Assembly: GCF_900099555.1 (NCBI RefSeq)
Contig: NZ_FMWM01000002.1
Coordinates: 682,001-746,000, forward strand
DNA from: Peptoniphilus raoultii
Lineage (GTDB): Bacteria; Bacillota; Clostridia; Tissierellales; Peptoniphilaceae
Direction of reading: 5' to 3'
DNA: 64,000 nt
Part shown: positions 1 through 7,094 of the stretch, one piece after another
How positions within the stretch are numbered: position 1 is the stretch's first letter
How the letters are laid out: every line of letters starts with the position of its first letter
Program-made: the position numbers and the translations under genes
The notes under the pieces: model-generated
What the model was told of the DNA's origin: nothing
The model's database searches: none
What the model saw: only the letters and a program-made list of their open reading frames with translations

Positions 1-513
1 ATATTCGCAAGCTTCTGTTAAAAAAAAGTCGCTTTTACCGATTTTTATATTTCCATTGATATCATCTAATTGGCCACCCAGCATAATTGTGGGATCAGCA
101 TCTAAATTTTTTATAATTTCTGCAACCATAGATGTTGTTGATGTCTTGCCATGGGTTCCTGATATAGCTATGGAAATTTTATAATTTTTCATTATAGCGC
201 CTAAAAATGAAGCCCTGTCAACTAAATCTTTTTTTAGTCTAATGGCTTCTTTTAATTCAACGTTATCCATAGAAATTGCATCTGTATATATGATAAGGTC
301 CATATTTTCTATATGTTCTTTTTTATGCTCATAAAAAATTTTAGCACCTTTTTCTTCTAATTTATTGGTTTCAAAGGAAGGATTATTGTCGCTTCCAAAT
401 ACCTTGTAGCCTTTAAAAAGCATAAGCTCAGCTAAGGCTGACATGGAAATGCCCCCAATGCCTATAAAAAAAACATTTTTATACTTATGGTCATCTATAT
501 TAAATTCAAACAA
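1..513 (-). CDS. murC: UDP-N-acetylmuramate--L-alanine ligase, N-terminal part (runs off left edge)
   Basis: Cytoplasmic ATP-dependent ligase that adds the first L-Ala to UDP-MurNAc in peptidoglycan synthesis. The visible 171 residues hold the Rossmann-type N-terminal domain (FIGIGGISMSALAELM), the Mur ligase P-loop (SGTHGKTSTTSM) and, at the edge, the TEACEY motif typical of MurC. The rest of the gene lies outside the window. The start is a TTG at 513-511, chosen because GGAGG (525-521) lies 7 nt upstream and the MFEFNIDDHK opening leads straight into the nucleotide-binding strand; no ATG fits. It is transcribed away from spoVG. Confidence 0.95.
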   Translation of the reverse strand, partial: MFEFNIDDHKYKNVFFIGIGGISMSALAELMLFKGYKVFGSDNNPSFETNKLEEKGAKIFYEHKKEHIENMDLIIYTDAISMDNVELKEAIRLKKDLVDRASFLGAIMKNYKISIAISGTHGKTSTTSMVAEIIKNLDADPTIMLGGQLDDINGNIKIGKSDFFLTEACEY

Positions 514-574
514 ATTATTTCCTCCAGTTCTTTAAAATAATTATAACACATATGTAAAAAAATTTTAGAAGTAT

Positions 575-603
575 TTGCATATTTTAGTATAAATCCATAT
601 AAT
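575..603 (+). promoter_or_regulatory. Sigma-A type promoter upstream of spoVG
   Basis: TTGCAT (575-580), 17-nt spacer, TATAAT (598-603). It lies in the murC-spoVG divergent gap and points towards spoVG. Confidence 0.55.
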
Positions 604-661
604 ATAAGTATAGAAACGTATTATAATTTTTTTAAAATTTACGATATGTTCTGCTAGTTTA

Positions 662-670
662 TGTTATAAT
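662..670 (+). promoter_or_regulatory. Extended -10 promoter of spoVG
   Basis: TGtTATAAT at 662-670 is a full extended -10 element placed so that transcription would start about 10 nt before the spoVG ribosome binding site. No good -35 is visible, as is common with extended -10 promoters. Confidence 0.5.
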
Positions 671-699
671 ATGTTAAGAACTAATAGGTGGTGAATTTT

Positions 700-1011
700 A
701 TGAACATTACTGATGTCAGATTGAGAAAATTTAATAGCGAAAGTAAAATGAAGGCAATTGCTTCCGTAACTTTCGATAACGATTTTGTTGTACATGACAT
801 TAAACTAATTGAAGGTAACGAAGGTTTGTTTATTGCAATGCCAAGCAGAAAGTTACCAGGAGGAGAATTTAGGGATATTGCACATCCTATCAATTCAGAA
901 GCAAGATCAATCATCGAAAAAGCTATATTAGAAGCTTATGAAAAGGTATCAGCTGAAGAAGCACTTAATGAAGAATCAGAAATGGCAGCAGGTATTGAAA
1001 ACGAAGCATAA
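700..1011 (+). CDS. spoVG: SpoVG family nucleic-acid-binding regulator
   Basis: A 103-residue protein with the SpoVG signature: N-terminal [10 protein letters not shown], central [21 protein letters not shown] and [11 protein letters not shown]. In Firmicutes SpoVG is a small DNA/RNA-binding regulator affecting septation, sporulation or virulence genes; the role here is inferred from family only. ATG 700 is preferred over the upstream GTG codons at 688 and 691 because those lie inside the AGGTGG ribosome binding site (686-691) and the family starts at M-(N/E)-(I/V)-TDVRLR. The C-terminal tail is acidic and variable ([18 protein letters not shown]). It appears monocistronic, with its own terminator. 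Confidence 0.95.
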   Translation: MNITDVRLRKFNSESKMKAIASVTFDNDFVVHDIKLIEGNEGLFIAMPSRKLPGGEFRDIAHPINSEARSIIEKAILEAYEKVSAEEALNEESEMAAGIENEA

Positions 1012-1027
1012 TCAAAATTAGTTTAGG

Positions 1028-1053
1028 AGCCAAGTTTTATCTTGGCTTTTTTT
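1028..1053 (+). terminator. Rho-independent terminator after spoVG
   Basis: Stem GCCAAG (1029-1034) / CTTGGC (1041-1046), loop TTTTAT, followed by a run of seven T. Confidence 0.9.
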
Positions 1054-1178
1054 GTTTGATTTTTTCTGGATTGTTTAAAAAAATATAAATTAAGAGAAGT
1101 CGTCAATTTAGAAACATTTTTTACCAAGTCTTTTTATTTATTAAGTTTTTTTAATTTATGTAAAATTTAAAAAAACTA

Positions 1179-1207
1179 TTGACTTTTTATTTTTGTATTG
1201 ATAACAT
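1179..1207 (+). promoter_or_regulatory. Promoter of the purine operon
   Basis: TTGACT (1179-1184), 17 nt, TAACAT (1202-1207). It lies just upstream of the structured riboswitch leader, as expected for a leader-regulated operon. Confidence 0.6.
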
Positions 1208-1212
1208 TAAAA

Positions 1213-1330
1213 CCACGGGAGCTCATGAAAGTGAGCGAAAGTGTACCTAGGGATCCGAGATTTTTCTAAGGACCGAGCGGTACGGATGCTTTTGCATTAC
1301 ACCATAGGGACAAAAGCCCAGGGGGATAGG
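1213..1330 (+). promoter_or_regulatory. ykkC-class riboswitch aptamer, probably PRPP type (ykkC subtype 2b)
   Basis: The leader carries the conserved ykkC blocks in order: a GCTCA/TGAGC hairpin (1221-1236), GCGAAAGTGTACCTAGGGATCC (from 1235), GGACCGAGCGGTA (1270-1282), then TTACACCATAGGGACAAAAG with CCCAGG. These match my recollection of ykkC RNAs. Subtypes sense guanidine, ppGpp, PRPP or (d)NDPs. Location directly in front of seven purine biosynthesis genes argues for the PRPP class, which switches de novo purine genes on when PRPP is plentiful. Ligand choice depends on very few bases and cannot be proved by eye. Confidence 0.8.
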
Positions 1331-1364
1331 TTTCGCTAACCTATCTCTCGGGCTTTATTTTTTT
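1313..1364 (+). terminator. Riboswitch-controlled terminator before purC
   Basis: AAAGCCC (1313-1319) pairs with GGGCTTT (1350-1356); an inner stem GATAGGTT/AACCTATC closes a TCGC-type loop; ATTTTTTT follows. The 5' arm is part of the aptamer 3' end, so ligand-stabilised aptamer and terminator should be mutually exclusive, giving an ON switch. Confidence 0.85.
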
Positions 1365-1382
1365 GTGAAAGGATGATTAAAA

Positions 1383-2066
1383 ATGGAAGTTATTTACAAA
1401 GGAAAAACTAAAAATTTGTTTCAAGAAAATGGAAAGTTCTACATGCTATTTAAGGATGATATGACTGGAACAGCCGAAGGTGTATTTGACACAGGCGGAA
1501 ATGGTATTGCTGGTAAAAAAGAAGGTGCAGGTCACGAATGTATTAAAGTCTCAAAATATTTCTTTGAAAGATTAAAGGAAAAGGGAATTAAGACTCACTA
1601 TATTTCTGCAGATCTTGACAAAAATATTATGGAAGTTGAAGAAGCTACAGTTTTTGGCAAGGGACTTGAAGTTATTACAAGATTTGTTGCTGTAGGTTCT
1701 TTTATTAGAAGATATGGACTTTATATTGAAGAAGGAACTCCCCTTGATGGCTACACAGAAATCACCCTTAAAGATGACAAGAGAGAAGATCCTCTTATTA
1801 CTAAAGAAGGCCTTGAAGTTTTAAATATTTTAAAGGAAGGCGAATATGAAAAAATTTGTGCCATGAATTTAAAAATTTCTACAATTATTAAGGATATTTT
1901 AAAGGAAAAGGGACTTGACCTTTATGATATTAAATTAGAATATGGACGTATTAAAGGCTCTGATGAAATTGTTGTTATTGATGAAATAAGTGGCGGAAAT
2001 ATGCGTGCTTACAAGGGAGATAAATATATTGAACCCCTTGAACTTTCTAAATATATGAATATTTAA
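1383..2066 (+). CDS. purC: Phosphoribosylaminoimidazole-succinocarboxamide synthase (SAICAR synthetase)
   Basis: Cytoplasmic ATP-dependent enzyme joining CAIR and aspartate in purine synthesis. The 227 residues match the compact bacterial PurC length. It starts VIYKGKTKNLF (nucleotide-binding strand) and has the family segments EVITRFVAVGSFIRRYG, PLITKEGLE and the catalytic IVVIDEISGGNMRAY. ATG 1383 has AAAGGATG 7-8 nt upstream. It is the first gene after the riboswitch leader and is followed, unusually, by a terminator-like hairpin before purE. Confidence 0.96.
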   Translation: MEVIYKGKTKNLFQENGKFYMLFKDDMTGTAEGVFDTGGNGIAGKKEGAGHECIKVSKYFFERLKEKGIKTHYISADLDKNIMEVEEATVFGKGLEVITRFVAVGSFIRRYGLYIEEGTPLDGYTEITLKDDKREDPLITKEGLEVLNILKEGEYEKICAMNLKISTIIKDILKEKGLDLYDIKLEYGRIKGSDEIVVIDEISGGNMRAYKGDKYIEPLELSKYMNI

Positions 2067-2105
2067 GAAAATTTTATAGAACAGTGGAAGATTAACTTAC
2101 TATAA

Positions 2106-2152
2106 CTGATACTTTGGGGGATTTTATCTCCCAAAGCTGTCAGCTATTTTTT
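2106..2152 (+). terminator. Terminator-like hairpin inside the pur operon (purC/purE gap)
   Basis: CTGATA (2106-2111) plus CTTTGGGGGA (2112-2121) pair with TCTCCCAAAG (2127-2136) and, after one bulged C, TGTCAG (2138-2143); loop TTTTA. A run of six T (2147-2152) follows within 4 nt. This is a stable intrinsic terminator shape in the 120-bp gap between two genes of one operon. It may attenuate, or process and stabilise the purC mRNA. Confidence 0.75.
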
Positions 2153-2186
2153 ACTTTAATTTATTTAAAATCTTAAGGAGGAAAAA

Positions 2187-2663
2187 TTGAAGATTTCTAT
2201 AATTATGGGCTCAATTTCCGATAGGGAAATTGCTGACAAAATTGTAAAGAAAATAAGAGAATTTGACATAGACTATGATGTAAAAGTTATTTCTGCCCAC
2301 AGGGCGCTTAATCTATTAGAAGATTATGTTAAAGGAGAAGAAAAGGAAACGGGCGTATTTATTGGAATAGCAGGAAAGGCTGCTCACCTTGCAGGAGTTA
2401 TAGCTGGCATGACTATAAGACCTGTAATTGGCGTTCCTGTTAAGTCATCAACAATGGATGGACTTGATTCTCTTCTTTCAACAGTTCAAATGCCAAGCGG
2501 AGTTCCAGTTGCAACTGTTGCCATAAACGGAGGGGAAAATGCTGCAATTCTTGCCTGCCAAATCCTATCCTTATCTGATGAGAGTCTTCAAAAAAAATTA
2601 AGAGATATGAAGACTCAAATGGTAGAAAAAATTAAGAACACAGAATATAAATATGAAGGATAA
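2187..2663 (+). CDS. purE: 5-(carboxyamino)imidazole ribonucleotide mutase, class I
   Basis: Interconverts N5-CAIR and CAIR in the cytoplasm. Landmarks are the N-terminal IIMGSISD motif, SAHRAL (class I active-site His) and GIAGKAAHLAGV, with the His typical of class I rather than class II PurE. The length of 158 aa is usual. The start is TTG 2187, set by AAGGAGG (2175-2181) 5 nt upstream and by the MKISIIMGS opening. Class I PurE normally works with PurK, which makes N5-CAIR; no purK is visible in this operon. The gene follows purC after a terminator-like hairpin and is 2 nt from purF. Confidence 0.95.
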   Translation: MKISIIMGSISDREIADKIVKKIREFDIDYDVKVISAHRALNLLEDYVKGEEKETGVFIGIAGKAAHLAGVIAGMTIRPVIGVPVKSSTMDGLDSLLSTVQMPSGVPVATVAINGGENAAILACQILSLSDESLQKKLRDMKTQMVEKIKNTEYKYEG

Positions 2664-2665
2664 GT

Positions 2666-3946
2666 ATGAGCGGAATTTTTGGTGTATTTTCAAAGAAAAA
2701 AAATGTAAATGTCTTTCCCACAATTTATTCAGGACTTTTCGCCCTTCAACATAGGGGTCAAGATGCCATGGGCGTTTCCCTGCTTGAAAATGAAAAGTTA
2801 AGTGAAATTAAGGGAAGGGGTCTAATAACTGACAATATTAAAAATGATAATATTGACAGGCTTGAAGGCTATGTTGGCTTATCACACGTTCGTTATCCCT
2901 TTGCAGATGATGACAAATCACTACTACCCATGCCTTGGCTTTTTTATCCCAAAAGAAATAGGGAAAAGAATTTAATTGCCATTGATGGAAAATTTATTTC
3001 TAATTGTGATCCTGAAAAAATCTGCGAAATTTTAAATGGGAATATAGAAGAAATTAAGGAATTTATAGGGAATTTAAAGGGAGCATACGGAATTTTATAC
3101 GCTAAAGAAGATAAGATGATTGCCATTCGTGACCCCTACGGAATAAAACCTCTTTGCTATGGTCATAAAGATGATGAAATTATTGTTTCTTCAGAATCCT
3201 GTGCTATTGAAGCAGTGGGAGGAAAAGTTGATCACTTTTTAAAGGCAGGAGAAATTGTTGTAATTGACCATAAAGAAATAAAAACTTATGCTTCAAAAAA
3301 TTATGGTTACAATCCTTGTATTTTTGAAATGGTATACACAGCAAGACCGGATTCTGTAATAGATGGTGTTTCTGTTTATGAAGCAAGGCTAAAAATGGGA
3401 GAAATCCTTTATAAGGAACATCCTATTAAGGCTGATATTGTTGTTGGATCTCCAGACTCAGGAGTTATTGCAGCTCTTGGCTTTGCAAAGGCAAGCGGCA
3501 TCCCATATGAAAGTGCAATTGTAAGAAATAAATATATTGGAAGAACCTTTATTTTGCCAACAGATGATATGAGAAAAAAGGACATTAAAATTAAACTTAA
3601 TCCCATAAGAGAAATTTTAAGGGGAAAAGATGTTGTCCTTGTTGACGACTCCATTGTTAGAGGCAATACAATAAAAAGAGTAATAGAAATTTTAAAGGAA
3701 TCAGGAGCCGGAAAAATTCATATAAGAATTGCATCACCACCGGTTGTTGAATCTGAATCCATGACTTTTGACGTGCCAGAAAAGAGTAAATTAATTGCAT
3801 CTGGAAGAAGCGTTGAAGAAGTTAGAAAAATTATAGGCGCTGACAGCCTGGGTTATATTAGTTTAGATGGCCTTCACAAGGCTTGTGGAGATAAAGTTTA
3901 TTATGAAAGATGCTTTGGAGGCAGTAATCCCTTTAAGGAGGACTAA
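2666..3946 (+). CDS. purF: Amidophosphoribosyltransferase with degenerate glutaminase domain
   Basis: First committed step of purine synthesis: PRPP to phosphoribosylamine. The C-terminal phosphoribosyltransferase half is intact, with VVLVDDSIVRGNTIKR (PRPP loop), ARPDS-IDG and RNKYIGRTFI. The N-terminal Ntn glutaminase half is altered. The mature N-terminus reads Ser-Gly-Ile-Phe-Gly where the family has the nucleophile Cys1 (CGI/CGV). The usual AHNGN is AIDGK, and about 15 residues before the conserved Asp region are missing. HRGQD and HVRY are retained. At 426 aa it is shorter than typical (450-475). Inference: an ammonia-dependent enzyme. The start at ATG 2666 follows GAAGGA; no alternative start would restore a Cys. 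Confidence 0.93.
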   Translation: MSGIFGVFSKKKNVNVFPTIYSGLFALQHRGQDAMGVSLLENEKLSEIKGRGLITDNIKNDNIDRLEGYVGLSHVRYPFADDDKSLLPMPWLFYPKRNREKNLIAIDGKFISNCDPEKICEILNGNIEEIKEFIGNLKGAYGILYAKEDKMIAIRDPYGIKPLCYGHKDDEIIVSSESCAIEAVGGKVDHFLKAGEIVVIDHKEIKTYASKNYGYNPCIFEMVYTARPDSVIDGVSVYEARLKMGEILYKEHPIKADIVVGSPDSGVIAALGFAKASGIPYESAIVRNKYIGRTFILPTDDMRKKDIKIKLNPIREILRGKDVVLVDDSIVRGNTIKRVIEILKESGAGKIHIRIASPPVVESESMTFDVPEKSKLIASGRSVEEVRKIIGADSLGYISLDGLHKACGDKVYYERCFGGSNPFKED

Positions 3947-4972
3947 ATGATTAATTATAAAAATGCAGGAGTTGACGTTGAAAAAGGTCAAGAAGAAGTG
4001 AGACTAATAAAAAGCATTGTTGAAGAAACTCACACCACTGGCGTACTTTCTTCAATTGGTGGATTTTCTGCCCTATTTAAACCAGACTTAAAAGATATGA
4101 AGGAGCCCGTTTTAGTTTCAGGAACTGACGGAGTGGGAACAAAAGTAATGCTTGCTGCCATGATGAATAAAATTGACACAGTTGGCATTGACTGCGTTGC
4201 CATGTGCGTAAATGATATTTTATGCCAAGGTGCAAAGCCGCTTTTCTTTTTAGATTATATCGGAACTGGGAAACTTGAACCCGAAAAGATGGCAGATATT
4301 GTTAAGGGAGTTGCTGAAGGCTGCAAAATTTCTGGCTGCTCTTTAATCGGCGGCGAAACTGCAGAAATGCCTGGAGTTTATAAAAAGGAAGATTTTGACC
4401 TTGCAGGTTTTGCAGTTGGCATTGTTGATAGAGAAAAGATTATCGACAAAAGCCTTATAAGAGAAGGAGATATAATCTTTGGCCTTTCATCATCAGGCAT
4501 CCATTCAAATGGCTATTCTCTTGTTAGAAAAATAATTTTTGACGCCAATAATTTTTCCCTTGATGATAAATTTAAAGGTCTTTTCGGGACTCTTGGCGAA
4601 GAACTTTTAAGGCCCACAAAAATTTATGTTAAGGAAATGCTGCCCTTAATTGAAGACGAATTAATTCATGGCATGAGTCATATTACAGGTGGAGGATTTT
4701 ATGAAAATGTTCCAAGGATGATTCCTGATGGCTTATGTGCAAAAATTGATTTAAAGGAAATTAAAAGACCTGAAATTTTTTCTTATCTTCAAAAATGGGG
4801 AGATCTTGACCTAAAGGAAATGCACTCCACATTTAATATGGGAATTGGTCTTATATTTGTTGTTTCAAAGGAAGATAGGGAAAAAGTCCTTGATCATTTT
4901 AAGGATTATGACAAATTATATGAAATAGGACAAATCATAAAAGGGGACGAAAAAATTGACCTCAATTACTAA
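3947..4972 (+). CDS. purM: Phosphoribosylformylglycinamidine cyclo-ligase (AIR synthetase)
   Basis: ATP-dependent ring closure of FGAM to AIR. The 341-residue protein has the PurM signatures VSGTDGVGTKVMLA, DCVAMCVNDILCQGA, IGGETAEMPGVY and the C-terminal HITGGGFYENVPR. The start codon directly follows the purF stop (TAAATG), with AAGGAGG (3935-3941) inside the purF end, implying translational coupling. Its substrate FGAM needs FGAM synthetase (PurL or PurSQL), which is not encoded in this operon. Confidence 0.97.
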   Translation: MINYKNAGVDVEKGQEEVRLIKSIVEETHTTGVLSSIGGFSALFKPDLKDMKEPVLVSGTDGVGTKVMLAAMMNKIDTVGIDCVAMCVNDILCQGAKPLFFLDYIGTGKLEPEKMADIVKGVAEGCKISGCSLIGGETAEMPGVYKKEDFDLAGFAVGIVDREKIIDKSLIREGDIIFGLSSSGIHSNGYSLVRKIIFDANNFSLDDKFKGLFGTLGEELLRPTKIYVKEMLPLIEDELIHGMSHITGGGFYENVPRMIPDGLCAKIDLKEIKRPEIFSYLQKWGDLDLKEMHSTFNMGIGLIFVVSKEDREKVLDHFKDYDKLYEIGQIIKGDEKIDLNY

Positions 4973-5561
4973 TATATGCGTTTTTATATCAGGTGGAGGA
5001 ACAAATCTCCAAAGTCTTATTGACGGTGAAAAAAATGGAGAATTTGCAGGAAAGATAAAACTTGTCATCTCAAATAAAAAAGATGCCTATGGTCTTGTAA
5101 GAGCTGAAAAGGCAGGCATAAAAAATATTTGGGAAAGGGACAATGGAAAAATTTTAAAAATTTTAAAAGATGAAAATATTGACCTCATAGTTTTGGCAGG
5201 ATATTTAAAAATCCTGCCCCCTTCTATAATTAGAGAATATGAAAATAAGATAATTAATATCCACCCATCTTTAATCCCATCTTTTTGTGGTAAGGGTTAT
5301 TATGGTCTTATTGTCCACCAAAAGGCTCTTGAAAGAGGCGTAAAAATTACGGGGGCTACAAGTCATTTTGTAAATGGAGAAACTGACGGCGGACCTATAA
5401 TTTTTCAGGAAACTGTAAAAGTTTTAGAGGATGATAGTCCAGAAATTTTACAAAAAAGAGTTTTGGAAATTGAACACAAAGTTTTAGTAAAAAGTGTAAA
5501 GTATTTTTGTTTAGAAAAATTAAAGGTAGAAAATAAGAAAGTTAAAATTTTAAAGGAGTAA
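4956..5561 (+). CDS. purN: Phosphoribosylglycinamide formyltransferase (10-formyl-THF dependent)
   Basis: Transfers formyl from 10-formyl-THF to GAR. N-terminal FISGGGTNLQSLI binds the substrate phosphate. The catalytic set is visible as the Asn-His pair in INIHPSLIPSF and the Asp in GETDGGPI. Length is 201 aa, as usual. It overlaps purM by 17 bp and starts at TTG 4956 behind AAGGGGAC, inside the purM reading frame; no ATG exists early in the frame. The C-terminal 15 residues are Lys-rich and variable. Confidence 0.95.
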   Translation: MTSITNICVFISGGGTNLQSLIDGEKNGEFAGKIKLVISNKKDAYGLVRAEKAGIKNIWERDNGKILKILKDENIDLIVLAGYLKILPPSIIREYENKIINIHPSLIPSFCGKGYYGLIVHQKALERGVKITGATSHFVNGETDGGPIIFQETVKVLEDDSPEILQKRVLEIEHKVLVKSVKYFCLEKLKVENKKVKILKE

Positions 5562-5563
5562 AA

Positions 5564-7087
5564 ATGAGAGCTTTAATTTCAGTTTATGATAAGGAAGGAA
5601 TTGTTGAATTTGCAAATAACCTTATAGGTCTTGGATGGGAAATAATCTCAACGGGAGGAAGCTATAAGACCCTTTGTCAAAATAAGGTTCCCTGCAAAGA
5701 AGTCCAAGAAATAACAGGCCAAAGAGAAATTTTTGGTGGCAGGGTAAAGACTTTACATCCCAAAATTCATGGTGGAATTTTATATAGGAGAGATGAAGAA
5801 GAGGACCAAAAAATTTTGCAAGAAGAAAAAATTTTACCCATTGATATGGTTGTAAATAATCTATATCCCTTTGAAATGTGTTTAAATGAAGGCAAAAGCC
5901 ATGATGAATTAATTGAAAAAATTGACATAGGTGGCCCTGCAATGATTAGGGCAGCTGCAAAAAATTATAGGGATGTATTTATTGTTACTGATCCAAGTGA
6001 CTATAATAAAATAATTGATGCCTTAAAAAATAATAAGGCAGATATAAAATTTAGAGAGGCTTTGGCAGCAAAGGCCTTTAAAATTACAAGCCACTACGAT
6101 ACACTGATTTCTACTTATTTTTCTTCTTTAGAAAATTCTTCATTAAATACAGATGATGAATTTCTAAAAACTATAAATCATACCTATGAACTTGAAAATA
6201 TTTTAAGATATGGAGAAAATCCGCACCAGAGGGCAGCTTTTTATAGGGGAGAGGAAATAGCAGCCTATAAAAAACTCCATGGCAAGGAAATTTCCTACAA
6301 CAATTTATATGATATGTTTGCAGCTGTAAAAGCCGTAAAGGAATTTGAAGTCCCAGCTGTCGTTGCCGTTAAACATACAAATCCTTGCGGAATTGGCATA
6401 GGAAAAGATGTAAAAGAAGCCTTTATAAAGGCAAGGGACTGTGATGATGAATCAATTTTTGGCGGCATTATTGCCATTAATAGAAAAGTTACAGAGGATT
6501 TGGCAAAACTTCTTTACGAAATTTTCCTTGAAATTGTTGTGGCACCTACCTTTTCAAAAGAAGCCCTTGAAATTTTAGAAGGCAAAAAAAATATAAGGCT
6601 TATTGAAATGCCTAATTTAAATGATTTTAAAATAAAATATAGTGCCAAAGAAGTTTTGAATGGAATTATCCTTCAGGAATATGATAATATTTTGTGGGAT
6701 GAAAAAAATCTAAAATTTGTAAGCAAAAGAAAGCCGACAGAAGAAGAGTTAAAAGAATTAAAATTTGCCTTTGAGTGCGTAAAATATACAGCATCAAATT
6801 CTGTAGTAATTGCAAAAGACGGAGGCACTCTTGGTATAGGTCAAGGACAAACAAAAAGATCTTGGGCAGTGGAAGAAGCAATTGAAAGAGCAGGAGAAAA
6901 GATTAAGGGATCAGTCCTTGCATCTGACGGATTCTTCTTTGTTGATACAATGGAGCTTCTTTACAAGGCAGGAGTTAAAGCCATAATTCAGCCGGGTGGA
7001 TCAGTTAAGGACAAAGACGTAATTGAATATGCAGATGAGCATAATATGACCCTTGTTTTTACAGGCTTAAGACATTTTAGGCACTAG
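5564..7087 (+). CDS. purH: Bifunctional AICAR transformylase / IMP cyclohydrolase
   Basis: Performs the last two steps to IMP. The N-terminal ~200 residues are the MGS-like IMP cyclohydrolase domain (ALISVYDKEGI, ISTGGSYKTL, GGRVKTLHPKIHGG). The C-terminal part is the AICAR transformylase with ENPHQRAAFY, VAVKHTNPCGIG (catalytic Lys-His) and the late GQTKRSWAVE and SDGFFF segments. The 507 residues match the family. It sits 2 nt after purN and 7 nt before purD, with AAGGAG upstream of ATG 5564. Confidence 0.97.
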   Translation: MRALISVYDKEGIVEFANNLIGLGWEIISTGGSYKTLCQNKVPCKEVQEITGQREIFGGRVKTLHPKIHGGILYRRDEEEDQKILQEEKILPIDMVVNNLYPFEMCLNEGKSHDELIEKIDIGGPAMIRAAAKNYRDVFIVTDPSDYNKIIDALKNNKADIKFREALAAKAFKITSHYDTLISTYFSSLENSSLNTDDEFLKTINHTYELENILRYGENPHQRAAFYRGEEIAAYKKLHGKEISYNNLYDMFAAVKAVKEFEVPAVVAVKHTNPCGIGIGKDVKEAFIKARDCDDESIFGGIIAINRKVTEDLAKLLYEIFLEIVVAPTFSKEALEILEGKKNIRLIEMPNLNDFKIKYSAKEVLNGIILQEYDNILWDEKNLKFVSKRKPTEEELKELKFAFECVKYTASNSVVIAKDGGTLGIGQGQTKRSWAVEEAIERAGEKIKGSVLASDGFFFVDTMELLYKAGVKAIIQPGGSVKDKDVIEYADEHNMTLVFTGLRHFRH

Positions 7088-7094
7088 GAGGAAT

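Noticed and set aside
3409-3666. Antisense frames inside purF and other pur genes
   Set aside because: All mirror the codon structure of the real genes and have no independent signals.
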